This document shows, one piece after another, positions 42,435 to 53,873 of a DNA stretch of 64,000 nt. The notes under the pieces are model-generated. The model ran no database searches and was not told the DNA's origin. It worked only from the letters and a program-made list of their open reading frames with translations. The stretch spans positions 44,075-108,074 of the forward strand of contig NZ_CACVAD010000008.1 of assembly GCF_902726545.1 (NCBI RefSeq), read 5' to 3'. Every line of letters begins with the position of its first letter. Positions within the stretch are counted from its first letter, which is position 1. The translations under genes were made by a program, and so were the position numbers. This DNA is from Yersinia artesiana (GTDB lineage: Bacteria > Pseudomonadota > Gammaproteobacteria > Enterobacterales > Enterobacteriaceae).

Positions 42435-43754
42435 TTAAGGCTTAGTTCTGTGATCTTGGTCTGCTGACAGTGAGTAAGCGTTTTTCACCGGCCAGCAAAA
42501 TCGAAAACTGGCACCACCGAGAGAACTGGCATCGACAGAAATACTGCCCTGATAAGCCAGTGCGATGGAGTGAACAATCGCAAGCCCCAGGCCACAGCCA
42601 CCGGTTGCACGATCACGGCTAGGATCCAAACGGACAAACGGTTCAAATACCCGTGCGCGTTCTTCTAAGGGAATGCCCGGCCCGTCATCTTCAACTTGTA
42701 GACATGCGTTATCGCCATCAAACCACAAACCAATGCGTAATCGCTGAGTCGAGTAGCGCAGGGCGTTATTGACCAGATTATCCAATACTCTTTCCATTAG
42801 GCGCAGATCGACGGCACCAAAGTCGCCGCGATGAGGTATATCGAGCTCTATCTCACGCTCACTATGAATCAACCGCATATCGGTTACTTTTGCGCTGAGC
42901 CACGCCGGTAAGTCTATCGGTTCAAGATTGAGCGCGACTTGGGGGCGATCCAGCCGTGCGTAAGTCAGCAGTTCATCGATGAGTGCTTCTAACTGACCAA
43001 TATCATGATTCAACGCCAGTTGTTCACTTTCAGTCAGGTTATCACTCATGGCTAGCCGATAGCGCAAGCGAACAAGTGGGGTGCGTAACTCGTGAGCAAT
43101 GCCATCAATAAGCAGCTTCTTACTGACTATCAATGTGCTGATGTTGTCGGCCATTTGATTAAAAGCAACACCTAAGCGGCTTAAACTGGAGGTGGGATCA
43201 AAATGTGTCCGTTCGTCCAGATGTCCGGCCCCAAGCCGCTGGGCGGCATTCTCCAGTTTCAGCAAGTCTTTCCAGTGAGGGCGCATCCACAGGAACACCG
43301 GCAGCGCCAAAGAGAGACCAATCAGGATGAGCAAGATTAAATCTAGCAGCCGCATTTGGTGCAAATAAAACAGATAAGGAACCGGGCCAACAGCCAGAAC
43401 ATAGTGGCTGCGGGGAATTCGTTGCAGGAAGGTATACTCATCATCCAAAGCAATAATTTCACCCGCACGCAGGCGCTTATTTAATCTTTCGCCCAGATCA
43501 CGTTTATCGAGAGGTTCAATATGTAATTGAAAAGAGAGATTTAAATCCAGCGTAGCGATGGTTTTATTCCAATCTTTTAGCGGAATTTCTCGTAACTCAC
43601 TGCGCATCAATGACAGGGAGCTTTTCATCAGATCATCTAATGACTGGCGGCCAGCGCGTTCGGCCGTGACTTTATAAACCAGGCCAACCAGCATCGCCAT
43701 CACCATAAAGCAGACGAACAGCAATAAGAAAAACTGAATAAATAGCTTCCTCAT
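42435..43754 (-). CDS. rstB: Sensor histidine kinase RstB
   Basis: Encodes a 439-aa membrane sensor kinase. Two membrane helices (residues about 5-28 and 138-156) flank a periplasmic sensor domain, followed by HAMP (about 155-210). The H-box is GIAHELRTPLVRL (His near 224), then N-box NLVNNALRYS and G-box DDGPGIPLEERARVFEPF. It partners RstA and overlaps its gene by 4 bp. In E. coli the system is induced by PhoPQ under low Mg2+ and acid. Confidence 0.95.
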   Translation of the reverse strand: MRKLFIQFFLLLFVCFMVMAMLVGLVYKVTAERAGRQSLDDLMKSSLSLMRSELREIPLKDWNKTIATLDLNLSFQLHIEPLDKRDLGERLNKRLRAGEIIALDDEYTFLQRIPRSHYVLAVGPVPYLFYLHQMRLLDLILLILIGLSLALPVFLWMRPHWKDLLKLENAAQRLGAGHLDERTHFDPTSSLSRLGVAFNQMADNISTLIVSKKLLIDGIAHELRTPLVRLRYRLAMSDNLTESEQLALNHDIGQLEALIDELLTYARLDRPQVALNLEPIDLPAWLSAKVTDMRLIHSEREIELDIPHRGDFGAVDLRLMERVLDNLVNNALRYSTQRLRIGLWFDGDNACLQVEDDGPGIPLEERARVFEPFVRLDPSRDRATGGCGLGLAIVHSIALAYQGSISVDASSLGGASFRFCWPVKNAYSLSADQDHRTKP

Positions 43755-44479
43755 TGCTGCACTGACTCCCAGGCATTAGGGGCGAACAAATAGCCTTTAT
43801 TGCGTACCGTTTTGATTCTAAAAGGCTCAAGGGCATTGTCATAGAGTTTGCGGCGCAAGCGCGAGATGGCTACATCAATACTGCGATCCATCCCGTCATA
43901 ACTGACACCGCGCAAATTTTTCAATAATGCTTCTCTGTCCATGATGATGCCGGCATGTGTTGCGAGTTCCCACAGCAGATCAAAATCTGAAGTCGATAAT
44001 GCAATCTCTTCATCGCCAAGATTGACTTGTCGATTGACGGGATCAATGCAGAGTAAACCGAAGTGAATGGCATTGTGCCCAGTGAGTGGAAGGTGGGGGG
44101 GTTCTTTGATTTGTTGCTGATTATGCTGACGTAAATGCAAGCGTAGCCGTGCCAGCAACACCGCTGGAGGTGTTGTTTTCAGAATATAGTCATTGGCACC
44201 CATCTCAAGAGATAGGATATGATTCATATCACTGTCAAGAGAAGTCAGCAGCACTATTGGGCCTTCATAACTTGGTCGTAAATCACGGCACAACGTCATG
44301 CCATCTTTCCCTGGCAGCATAATGTCAAGCAACACCAGGTCGGGCTGTTGATGTTGAATAACCGCTTGGGCAGTATCACCTCGCGGCTCCACAAACACAT
44401 CAATGTCATGCTTGCCGAGATAGGCTGCAATCAGTTTTCCGACCTCCGGGTCGTCTTCTACAAAAACAATTTTGGTCAT
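43751..44479 (-). CDS. rstA: Response regulator RstA (OmpR family)
   Basis: Encodes a 242-aa OmpR/PhoB-type regulator. The receiver has acidic EDDPEVGK, phospho-acceptor Asp in LVLLDIMLPGKDG (near residue 52), and the ILKTTPP switch segment near 105. The winged helix (about 145-235) ends TVRNKGYLFA. The start at 44479 (MTKIVFVEDDPEV) is the family start; the in-frame upstream codons lack support. It leads rstB by overlap. It would activate asr. Confidence 0.95.
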   Translation of the reverse strand: MTKIVFVEDDPEVGKLIAAYLGKHDIDVFVEPRGDTAQAVIQHQQPDLVLLDIMLPGKDGMTLCRDLRPSYEGPIVLLTSLDSDMNHILSLEMGANDYILKTTPPAVLLARLRLHLRQHNQQQIKEPPHLPLTGHNAIHFGLLCIDPVNRQVNLGDEEIALSTSDFDLLWELATHAGIIMDREALLKNLRGVSYDGMDRSIDVAISRLRRKLYDNALEPFRIKTVRNKGYLFAPNAWESVQQ

Positions 44480-44729
44480 GTTTTTCTGTTTATAAAAGTG
44501 CCGGAATTCAGCATAGCGCGCTGTTGGCCGCAATACTATGCACGTTACTTTATTCTTTATGCCAATGACGCGGCAATGACTGATAGGTAGACAACCAGCA
44601 AATTATTTCATTATATTAATGAAAGTGATTATATCGTCATCTCTATTTAGTTGCTTAGTTGCGCCCATCGTTTATATATCAATATTGATGATTAATGAAT
44701 AGCTGTATCGATCAGCTAAGGACTGAGGG

Positions 44730-45146
44730 ATGAGTGGCGAACACATTGGTGTGCCAGCACACAGTGAAAGAGTCTGCTTCGATTACACGGAATTTCTAGC
44801 TGCTTCTTGCAAAAAGCGGTGGGGTTTTATTGATGCTATTTATGGTGTCATGCCGATTTTCGGGATGGTGGTGAAATCTCAGGCTGAGCTGGAGAAAACA
44901 CCCCAGGAACGGCTTACCGCCTTGGCGTTACAGGTATTATCAACCCAGCTTAGCGATGAAACTAATATTATTAGATTGATTCGTCTTGCTGAGCAGCAAG
45001 GGATAACAGCGTTGGATATCCAATTACCTTATCCGCTTGAAACCGCACAATTGGGTACCATCAAACAAAAACTTCCCTCTTCAATGCGGCTAAGTCAAAA
45101 GGGTGAATGCTTATCGGTGGATATATCCGGAACAGAACACTATTAG
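44730..45146 (+). CDS. Uncharacterised protein
   Basis: Encodes a 138-aa protein of unknown family. It is soluble with no signal peptide or membrane segment. The first 60 residues have two Cys (CFDY and AASCKKRWGF); the rest is a mixed helix-strand region (ERLTALALQVLSTQLSDETNIIRLIRLAEQQGITALDIQLPYP). A GAGGG precedes the ATG by only 1-2 bp, while AAGGAC lies 7 bp upstream. It replaces the folM-ydgC genes found here in E. coli, between rstA and ydgI. The long coherent frame and codon use support a real gene. Confidence 0.7.
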   Translation: MSGEHIGVPAHSERVCFDYTEFLAASCKKRWGFIDAIYGVMPIFGMVVKSQAELEKTPQERLTALALQVLSTQLSDETNIIRLIRLAEQQGITALDIQLPYPLETAQLGTIKQKLPSSMRLSQKGECLSVDISGTEHY

Positions 45147-45228
45147 TTATCTGCTGCTAGATGCTCAAATGAGCAGCCAGTTTAACTGGCAAGCCCATTG
45201 ATTAGACCGGTTTTGTCGAGGATTAGCC

Positions 45229-46620
45229 TTAATGCATAACCAGCCAGGTTGCCGGAATAGTGGCAATCAGAACCAGACAAATTGCTGCGCGTTCCACTGT
45301 ATTGAGTATCCTGAGACCTTCATGCCCTTTGCGCGCATAAATAAAGACCAGTAGGCCGGGGGCATATAACAGGGCGGATAACAACAGGTACAGCAAGCCG
45401 GCGGCATAAATCAGCCATAAACCATACAAACACGCACCACTGGCCGCAATAATCAATCGCCAGTCCTGGCGTTTTAAGGCCACTTTAAATAAGAATGCTC
45501 CCACCAGGAAATAGGGCACTAAAATCATCTCTGATGCAATTGTTAGCAATGTATTGTAGTTACTGCCTGTCAGCCAGATAAGGATCAGCGCTACTTGCAC
45601 CGCACAGTTAGTCAGCCACAGCGATTTTGCCGGTGCATTGTGCTTATTCTGATGCTGGAACATTTTAGGAAATGCCCCATGTTTCGCGGCCACCATCGGA
45701 ACTTCTGCCGCCATAATGGTCCAGCTAAGGTAAGCGCCGCACACTGAAATAATCAGCCCGGTAGCAATAATTACTTCCCCCCATGGGCCAATCATCTCAA
45801 CCATAATACCGGCCATTGATGGGTTACGCATCCCCGCGAGTTCAGCGCGTGGCACCACACCAAGCGACAGTAACGTAATGAGCAGGTAAACACATAAAGC
45901 CGAGATAACCGCCAGCATGGTCGCGCGACCAACATCTTTCTTATTACGTGCTCTGGCAGAAACCACAACAGCGCCTTCCACACCAATAAAAACCCACAGC
46001 GTTATGAGCATTGTGTCTTTCACTTGCTGCCAAACGGGGGTGTGCAGGGCAAGGCCGGTAAAATCAAAACTAAATGTATCGAGGCTGAATGCCAGGCCGG
46101 CTAACACAATAAAACCGCCGATTGGCAGCAGTTTTGCCAGTGTCGCAGCCAAATTGATGCTGGCGGCGGTTTGCACACCCCGCAATACCAGGGCATGAAC
46201 CCCCCATAACAGAAAAGAGGCACCCAGTAGCGCCTGCCAGGTGTTACCTTCACCAAAAACAGTGTTGCCAGACTTATCGGTAAAAAAGCTCAATGCTGCA
46301 AAAACAATCACCAGATAAGATACGTTAGCAATAACAGCACAGAGCCAATAGCCCCAGGCAGAGAAAAAGCCAATAAGGTCGCCAAAACCTTCTTTGGCAT
46401 AGGTGAATATTCCACCATCCAGATCAGGGCGTAGACGCGTCAGTAATAACATGGCAAACGCCAGAAAAACAATCCCAACGCCGGTAATGCTCCAGCCAAC
46501 AAGCAGTGCCGCCGGGCTGGCAACTTCAGCCATATTTTGTGGCAGGCTAAAGACACCTGCACCCAGCATTGAGCTAAGAACCAGCGCCGTTAGCGCCGTC
46601 AGGCCGAGTTTTCTTTCCAA
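45229..46620 (-). CDS. arcD: Arginine/ornithine antiporter-like APC transporter YdgI
   Basis: Encodes a 463-aa APC superfamily protein with twelve helices, nearly colinear with E. coli YdgI (ArcD). Family landmarks are LSSMLGAGVFSLPQNMAEVASPAALLVGW (first helix, substrate loop), WVFIGVEGAVVVSARARN (near residue 218) and TIASEMILVPYFLVGAFLFK. It probably exchanges arginine for ornithine, but this activity is inferred. No arcA/B/C genes lie nearby. It is read in the same direction as ydgH, behind ydgH's terminator with a 166-bp element. Confidence 0.88.
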   Translation of the reverse strand: MERKLGLTALTALVLSSMLGAGVFSLPQNMAEVASPAALLVGWSITGVGIVFLAFAMLLLTRLRPDLDGGIFTYAKEGFGDLIGFFSAWGYWLCAVIANVSYLVIVFAALSFFTDKSGNTVFGEGNTWQALLGASFLLWGVHALVLRGVQTAASINLAATLAKLLPIGGFIVLAGLAFSLDTFSFDFTGLALHTPVWQQVKDTMLITLWVFIGVEGAVVVSARARNKKDVGRATMLAVISALCVYLLITLLSLGVVPRAELAGMRNPSMAGIMVEMIGPWGEVIIATGLIISVCGAYLSWTIMAAEVPMVAAKHGAFPKMFQHQNKHNAPAKSLWLTNCAVQVALILIWLTGSNYNTLLTIASEMILVPYFLVGAFLFKVALKRQDWRLIIAASGACLYGLWLIYAAGLLYLLLSALLYAPGLLVFIYARKGHEGLRILNTVERAAICLVLIATIPATWLVMH

Positions 46621-46839
46621 TTATGGATCCTGGTTTTTAGAGTATGAATGAATGGTTACTGGCTTATAAGTAGCATTATCTGAGGCTAATCTATCAATAC
46701 TTGACAGATAATAGCCCCAAAATTTTCGGGAGATTTTACGGAGTGGGGCGCGATCATGCAATGATTGGTTATGCGATTTAGGCAAAAAATTATTCAGTCA
46801 GATGCCGTGATGGCATTATGGTGATTAATTGATAAAAAA

Positions 46840-46861
46840 AGGACAGCCAATGGCTGCCCTT
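46840..46861. repeat. Left copy of the duplicated terminator hairpin, element B
   Basis: A 22-bp sequence containing the palindrome GGACAGCCAATGGCTGCCC (as +strand) is repeated exactly at 47028-47049, flanking element B. With the preceding As it forms the ydgH terminator on the minus strand. Confidence 0.85.
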
Positions 46862-47027
46862 CAGACTGCTGACAAGCTCCAACGACACGATCTTACTAGG
46901 TGAGGACAGGTAGAAGAGTAAAGCGTCCGCGCCAGGGATGGCGCGGGTCGAGCCCCCAGGGAAGGGTTTACGGCGTCTTTACGATCTAGCTGTTTTCACC
47001 GTTACGGGCACTTTGTCATTAACCTCA
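46862..47027 (+). mobile_element. 166-bp palindromic element, copy B (YPAL-like)
   Basis: It has the same ends and length as copies A and C (CAGACTGC...CATTAACCTCA). Imperfectly palindromic, with a GC-rich centre (GCGTCCGCGCC...GGCGCGG). It lies in the 3' untranslated region of ydgH. Exact 22-bp direct repeats at 46840-46861 and 47028-47049 flank it; each is a full hairpin. After insertion, the U-run remained only behind the distal hairpin. Confidence 0.85.
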
Positions 47028-47049
47028 AGGACAGCCAATGGCTGCCCTT
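47028..47049. repeat. Right copy of the duplicated terminator hairpin, element B
   Basis: Exact duplicate of 46840-46861, 22 bp after the ydgH stop. Read on the minus strand this hairpin comes first but is not followed by a U-run. Confidence 0.85.
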
Positions 47050-47071
47050 AACAGTAATCATTGCCGCAAAC

Positions 47072-48025
47072 TTATTTGAACAAGTCAGCGCTAATACTCA
47101 CATTGCCGCCACTTTGGTTCTGCCACTGGCGAGTAACATGGTAATACTTCGCACCCTTGGCGGCAGCACGCTTAGCCACTTCATGGGAGACGTCGGTCAT
47201 GCTGTTGTAGTGGCCGCTAAAGGTCACAGAATCAAACGGAACCATCTGCGCGGCAGTGGTATTGTTTAATTCCTGGATTTGGGTGCCATCACTCAGGGTG
47301 ACAGTGTAACGTTTACCTGTTGATGATTGCGTTTCAAAGAAACGGCCCACATCAGCACTTGGCGTGCCGGAAGAGGCAACACCTGGAATCTCGACATTTG
47401 CAGCAGCGGCACCGCCAGCGGCCAGTGCAGCGCGGCCCGCATCTGAATCAGCAGGGATAACATCAGGGCTTTGTACGGTACGTTTGGCTGCATCTTGTTT
47501 GTAAACATAAGCAGTCACAAACTGGTTGCCGCCTTGGTTAGCATCAACCTGACGCACGATGAAGAAGGAGTATGCACCTTTCTCTTTCGCCGCTTTGGAA
47601 ATAGCATCATTAATATCTGGCTGACTACGGAAGAAACCACTAACAGAAACAGTGTCATAAGGTTGTAAGGTGTAAGCTTCTGTTTTTGGTAATTCTTTGA
47701 TGCCATTGAAGATACGATACTGGGTATCTTTGCTTACTTCCTCAGCATCTTTATGATAAACATCGGCCGTTACACGCCAGTTGCCACCATTATTGTTGCT
47801 GTTCAGATCCTGAATATAAAATGAATCAGCGCCCAATTTATCAGCACGACGGGATACCGCATCAGCGGCTTCATTGATTGCATTAAATCTGCCGGTAATA
47901 GTAATACGATCAAATGGCTTAATGGCTGCTGCTTGCTCTGGTGTAAGTTCTTTTGCCGCATGTGCAGCAGAAAGCGCCGAGAGTGATAGCAATGCCGACG
48001 CGATGATCGTGTATTTCAGCTTCAT
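47072..48025 (-). CDS. ydgH: YdgH, secreted protein with three BhsA/YdgH domains
   Basis: Encodes a 317-aa periplasmic protein. The signal peptide (1-23, ending AHA) is followed by three DUF1471 (YdgH/BhsA/McbA-like) domains at about residues 35-105, 120-185 and 240-315. Each has a similar core: PFDRITITGRFN, PYDTVSVSGFFR and PFDSVTFSGHYN. The start at 48025 has AGGATT 6 bp upstream; an in-frame start further out lacks this. It is a stress- or envelope-associated protein of uncertain function. The E. coli neighbours pntA and ydgI are conserved. Confidence 0.93.
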   Translation of the reverse strand: MKLKYTIIASALLSLSALSAAHAAKELTPEQAAAIKPFDRITITGRFNAINEAADAVSRRADKLGADSFYIQDLNSNNNGGNWRVTADVYHKDAEEVSKDTQYRIFNGIKELPKTEAYTLQPYDTVSVSGFFRSQPDINDAISKAAKEKGAYSFFIVRQVDANQGGNQFVTAYVYKQDAAKRTVQSPDVIPADSDAGRAALAAGGAAAANVEIPGVASSGTPSADVGRFFETQSSTGKRYTVTLSDGTQIQELNNTTAAQMVPFDSVTFSGHYNSMTDVSHEVAKRAAAKGAKYYHVTRQWQNQSGGNVSISADLFK

Positions 48026-50084
<2,059 letters not shown>

Positions 50085-50099
50085 GTTTCGATGAGACCG

Positions 50100-50176
50100 A
50101 ACTTGCCTAAAACGCAAGTTGATAAAGCCGAGTGGATAAAACAATGTTTATAAAAACAACAATGTTTATAAAGACA
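50100..50176 (+). repeat. Hairpin and 18-bp tandem repeat in the pntA-pntB gap
   Basis: AACTTGC (50100-50106) and GCAAGTT (50114-50120) form a 7-bp hairpin with a 7-nt loop, 16 bp after pntA. Then ACAATGTTTATAAAAACA is repeated with one change at 50159-50176 directly after the first copy (50141-50158). The pntB ribosome-binding region follows at about 50190. The repeat has no known role. Confidence 0.7.
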
Positions 50177-50204
50177 ACGTTATACAAAAATGAAGGGGTA
50201 ACTA

Positions 50205-51596
50205 ATGTCTAGTGGTCTCGTTACAGCTGCGTACATAGTTGCTGCGATTTTATTTATTTTCAGTTTGGCTGGGCTGTCGCGCCACGAAACATCCAAACAA
50301 GGTAACACTTTCGGTGTGACCGGTATGGCTATCGCGCTTATCGCGACCATTCTGGGGCCAGACTCAGGTAACGTTGCCTGGATTATCATCGCCATGGTGA
50401 TTGGTGGAGCAATTGGTATTTATCTGGCGAAGAAAGTCGAAATGACCGAAATGCCGGAACTGGTTGCTATCTTGCACAGTTTTGTCGGTTTGGCGGCGGT
50501 TCTGGTTGGCTTTAACAGCTATCTGGATCATGGCCCGGCGGTCATGGACGCCGTGATGGTGAATATCCATCTGACTGAAGTGTTCCTCGGTATCTTTATC
50601 GGTGCGGTGACATTTACTGGTTCTATTGTTGCCTTCGGTAAATTACGCGGGATTATCTCATCCAAGCCGCTGATGCTGCCGCATCGCCATAAGCTGAACC
50701 TGGTTGCACTGGTTGTTTCATTCTTGCTGATGATTATGTTCGTCAAAACAGATAGCGTGGCCCTGCAAGTGGTCGCACTATTATTGATGACCGTGATTGC
50801 TTTAGCCTTCGGTTGGCATTTGGTTGCATCCATTGGCGGTGCTGATATGCCGGTGGTCGTTTCAATGTTGAACTCCTATTCAGGTTGGGCAGCGGCGGCG
50901 GCGGGTTTCATGCTGAGCAACGATTTGCTGATTGTAACCGGTGCGTTAGTGGGTTCTTCCGGTGCGATTCTGTCGTACATCATGTGTAAAGCGATGAATC
51001 GTTCGTTCATCAGCGTTATTGCCGGCGGCTTTGGTACTGACGGTTCTTCCACTGGCGATGCTGAAGAGATGGGCGAATATCGTGAAACCAATGCTGAAGA
51101 AGTGGCAGAACTGCTGAAAAATGCCAACTCTGTCATCATTACCCCTGGTTATGGTATGGCGGTTGCGCAGGCACAGTACCCGGTTGCTGAAATTACAGCA
51201 AAACTGCAAGCTCGTGGGGTTAAAGTGCGTTTTGGTATTCACCCAGTAGCAGGTCGCTTGCCAGGCCATATGAACGTGTTATTGGCTGAAGCTAAAGTGC
51301 CTTACGATGTGGTGCTGGAGATGGACGAAATCAATGATGATTTCCCAAGCACTGATGTGGTGCTGGTTATTGGTGCTAATGACACCGTAAACCCGGCAGC
51401 ACTTGAAGATCCTCGCAGCCCGATTGCCGGTATGCCGGTGCTGGAAGTGTGGAAAGCACAAAATGTTATTGCCTTCAAACGTTCAATGAACACCGGCTAT
51501 GCTGGCGTCCAAAACCCATTGTTCTTCAAAGACAATACACAGATGTTATTTGGCGATGCCAAAGACAGCGTGGAAGCTATTTTACGCGCATTGTAA
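50205..51596 (+). CDS. pntB: NAD(P) transhydrogenase subunit beta
   Basis: Encodes the 463-aa beta subunit. Nine membrane helices (residues about 1-260) are followed by the NADP-binding domain III (about 285-463), with the motif [13 protein letters not shown] (near 308) and [16 protein letters not shown] near the end. AAGGGGTAACTA lies before the ATG. Forms the proton channel with PntA. The 3' untranslated region carries element C in its terminator. Confidence 0.97.
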   Translation: MSSGLVTAAYIVAAILFIFSLAGLSRHETSKQGNTFGVTGMAIALIATILGPDSGNVAWIIIAMVIGGAIGIYLAKKVEMTEMPELVAILHSFVGLAAVLVGFNSYLDHGPAVMDAVMVNIHLTEVFLGIFIGAVTFTGSIVAFGKLRGIISSKPLMLPHRHKLNLVALVVSFLLMIMFVKTDSVALQVVALLLMTVIALAFGWHLVASIGGADMPVVVSMLNSYSGWAAAAAGFMLSNDLLIVTGALVGSSGAILSYIMCKAMNRSFISVIAGGFGTDGSSTGDAEEMGEYRETNAEEVAELLKNANSVIITPGYGMAVAQAQYPVAEITAKLQARGVKVRFGIHPVAGRLPGHMNVLLAEAKVPYDVVLEMDEINDDFPSTDVVLVIGANDTVNPAALEDPRSPIAGMPVLEVWKAQNVIAFKRSMNTGYAGVQNPLFFKDNTQMLFGDAKDSVEAILRAL

Positions 51597-51615
51597 TGGC
51601 GGTAGGGTATTGATT

Positions 51616-51635
51616 AAGGGCCACCAAGGTGGCCT
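51616..51635. repeat. Left copy of the duplicated terminator hairpin, element C
   Basis: A 20-bp sequence containing GGGCCACC...GGTGGCC is repeated exactly at 51801-51820, flanking element C. The final base is shared with the element end. Confidence 0.85.
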
Positions 51636-51800
51636 GAGGTTAATGACAAAGTGCCCGTCACGGTGAAAACAGGCAGATCGTAAAGACGCCGTAAACCCTT
51701 CCCTGGGGGCTCGAGCCGCGCCGTCCTTGGCGCGGACGCTTTACTCCTCTGCCTGTCTTCACCTTGCAAGATCGAGTCGTAGGGGTTTGTCAGCAGTCTG
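51635..51800 (-). mobile_element. 166-bp palindromic element, copy C (YPAL-like)
   Basis: In the reverse orientation to copies A and B it begins TGAGGTTAATG and ends CAGTCTG. It lies between pntB and uspE, in the pntB 3' untranslated region. Exact 20-bp direct repeats at 51616-51635 and 51801-51820 flank it, each a full terminator hairpin, of which only the distal copy has the T-run at 51820-51826. Confidence 0.85.
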
Positions 51801-51827
51801 AAGGGCCACCAAGGTGGCCTTTTTTTG
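51801..51827 (+). terminator. Terminator of pntB, distal copy
   Basis: GGCCACC pairs with GGTGGCC around a 2-3-nt loop, followed by a run of Ts. It is the duplicated copy distal to element C. Confidence 0.8.
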
Positions 51828-51854
51828 CTTTAATCTGAATAGCTTGTGAAGCGG

Positions 51855-52811
51855 TTATTCTCCATCCTCAGAATCTTCATTGCTTTCCACCGGGCAATTA
51901 AAACCTTCCGGTTTAATGGCTAATAAATCACATTTCAGATGATCGATCACATGCTCCGTAGTATTCCCAATAAAGGCGGCAGAGAGACCAGTACGTCCTA
52001 AAGTCCCCAGAACCACCACCCCAGCCCGTAAATGTTCCGCCAAATCAGGAATAACCTCTTCCGGCAAACCTTTTTCGACATGAGTGAATTTCTCATCAAT
52101 ACCAAATTGCTGGCGCAATGCTTTCATCGCCACCAAATGTTGGCCACGAATAGCATCGTTATAGACACTCGGATCAAAATCAGGCAATTCAATGGCAATG
52201 TTAATCGGGGTCACCGGATAGGCGCTAATCAAATGCACCGGAGTTTGGTTAAGATGTTCAGCAAGCTCTCTGGTTTCTTTAACCAGACGCAGATTAAGCG
52301 GATCATGCAGCGGGTCTTCACTCGAAAGATTGACGGCAACCAGTGCTGAACCACCTTCAGGCCAAGGTTGGTCTTTGACCATCCACACCGGGCATGGGCA
52401 TTTACGCAATAAGTGCCAGTCGGTGGGGGTGAAGATGATTGATTCGAGGCGGTCATGCTGATGCGCCATTTTGAGCAATAAATCGTGCTTAAATTTCAAA
52501 ACCTCCTGAATAATGGCTTCGTAAGGCCGATTGTGCCATACCACTTTGATTTCAATCGGTATTCCTTCGTCGAGATAAAACCGGCACTGCTCGCTTATCC
52601 ACGCTGAACGTTGGCTGATAACCCCTTTGCGCATAGCGGTGCGTTCATCAGGCGACAGTAGGGTGGTCATGTCATAGGACAAGTCGTAAATAGCCAAAAA
52701 TGCTTTGATTGTGCCGCCATTACGCCGCACAAGATAAACTGCACGTCTTAATGCAGGCTGATCATCCTGATTGGGGTCAATAGCAACCAGAATATTCTGA
52801 TACTTTGCCAT
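51855..52811 (-). CDS. uspE: Universal stress protein UspE
   Basis: Encodes a 318-aa protein with two tandem Usp domains (residues about 1-150 and 155-310). The first starts [11 protein letters not shown]; the second ends with the [21 protein letters not shown] nucleotide-binding-type motif. E. coli UspE (316 aa) is involved in survival under stress and in motility and adhesion. It lies upstream of nothing on its strand; fnr is next, in the same direction 234 bp away, as in E. coli. The C-terminal acidic tail is NEDSEDGE. Confidence 0.95.
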   Translation of the reverse strand: MAKYQNILVAIDPNQDDQPALRRAVYLVRRNGGTIKAFLAIYDLSYDMTTLLSPDERTAMRKGVISQRSAWISEQCRFYLDEGIPIEIKVVWHNRPYEAIIQEVLKFKHDLLLKMAHQHDRLESIIFTPTDWHLLRKCPCPVWMVKDQPWPEGGSALVAVNLSSEDPLHDPLNLRLVKETRELAEHLNQTPVHLISAYPVTPINIAIELPDFDPSVYNDAIRGQHLVAMKALRQQFGIDEKFTHVEKGLPEEVIPDLAEHLRAGVVVLGTLGRTGLSAAFIGNTTEHVIDHLKCDLLAIKPEGFNCPVESNEDSEDGE

Positions 52812-53045
52812 AGAGTCTCCTTACAACCGTGAATTAACAGTATGTTAGTTAAAGAGTAAACCATGAAAGTGAAAGAGAACAGGTGAGAGCACGAACCAGA
52901 TAAATTATATAAGTATGAGGGTGACGGATAAATCCATTTTGTGAGTCAGAAAGTGGCGGGTGACTATACCGTTCGGCTCGCGCCGCTACACACATCCGGT
53001 ACATATCCCCGCCTACCCATTGACTGACGTCATAGCGCAATAATA

Positions 53046-53801
53046 TTAATTACAGCTTGGTTTTGGGTTACCCGCCAGTTGAGCCAGTGCTTCAGTATTC
53101 TCGATAGTGATGTATTTACCCTTCACACTCAGAATATCGCTTTTCTGGAAACGGCCCAATAAGCGGCTGATGGTTTCTACCGTCAGGCCCAAATAGTTAC
53201 CGATATCACCCCGCGTCATAGTGAGACGGAACTCACGTGGTGAGAAACCACGCTGAGCAAAGCGGCGCGAGAGATTATAAATAAACGCGGCCAGACGCTC
53301 TTCTGCATTCTTTTTAGAAAGCAGCAAAATCATGTCTTGATCACCTTTAATCTCGCCACTCATTAAGCGCATCATCTGCTGGCGCAGATTTGGCATTTTG
53401 CCGGATAAGTCATCAAGTGTGTCAAACGGGATTTCGCACACCATTGAGGTTTCGAGGGCCTGCGCAAAGCTTGGATGTTGCAAGTTACTGATAGCATCAA
53501 AACCGACTAAATCGCCCGCCAGATGGAAACCGGTAATTTGCTCATCACCTTCTTCGGTAATGGTGTAACTTTTAATGGTCCCGGAACGGATAGCGTACAG
53601 GGATTTAAGCTCATCACCTGCTTTAAACAGCGCCTGTCCTTTCTGAATAGGTTTTTTCCTTTCAATGATATTATCGAGCTGATCCAGCTCATTTTCATTC
53701 AAAGTAAAAGGAATACAGAGCTGACTAATACTGCAATCCTGACAATGGATCGCACAACCGCCAGACTGAATACGTCGGATTATTCGTTTTTCCGGGATCA
53801 T
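53046..53801 (-). CDS. fnr: Anaerobic regulator FNR
   Basis: Encodes a 251-aa global anaerobic regulator. Cys20, Cys23 and Cys29 in the N-terminal CxxxCxxC..C cluster, with a further Cys in SMVCEIPF near residue 122, are the 4Fe-4S ligands of oxygen sensing. A cyclic-nucleotide-like beta domain and dimer helix (about 30-170) are followed by the DNA-binding [20 protein letters not shown] (near 209). It switches respiratory genes when oxygen is lost. The FNR-like box at 53820-53833 suggests autoregulation. The last few residues (NPKPSCN) differ from E. coli. Confidence 0.97.
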   Translation of the reverse strand: MIPEKRIIRRIQSGGCAIHCQDCSISQLCIPFTLNENELDQLDNIIERKKPIQKGQALFKAGDELKSLYAIRSGTIKSYTITEEGDEQITGFHLAGDLVGFDAISNLQHPSFAQALETSMVCEIPFDTLDDLSGKMPNLRQQMMRLMSGEIKGDQDMILLLSKKNAEERLAAFIYNLSRRFAQRGFSPREFRLTMTRGDIGNYLGLTVETISRLLGRFQKSDILSVKGKYITIENTEALAQLAGNPKPSCN

Positions 53802-53819
53802 AGGGTATTCCCATTAATA

Positions 53820-53833
53820 TTGATATGCGTCAA
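53820..53833. promoter_or_regulatory. FNR box upstream of fnr
   Basis: TTGATATGCGTCAA matches TTGAT-N4-ATCAA at 9 of 10 fixed positions. It lies 19-32 bp before the fnr start codon. E. coli fnr is weakly self-repressed; this site would fit that, with the box near the transcription start. Inference. Confidence 0.6.
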
Positions 53834-53873
53834 TTTTAACATCTTTTCTTGCGTCTGATAAGAGCAACAATAG

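Noticed and set aside
50142..50176. Tandem 18-bp repeats considered as a CRISPR-like or iteron array.
   Set aside because: Only two copies without spacers and no replication or cas genes nearby.
52849..53040. A 63-codon open frame between uspE and fnr.
   Set aside because: No ribosome-binding site, unusual composition, and E. coli has no gene in this gap.
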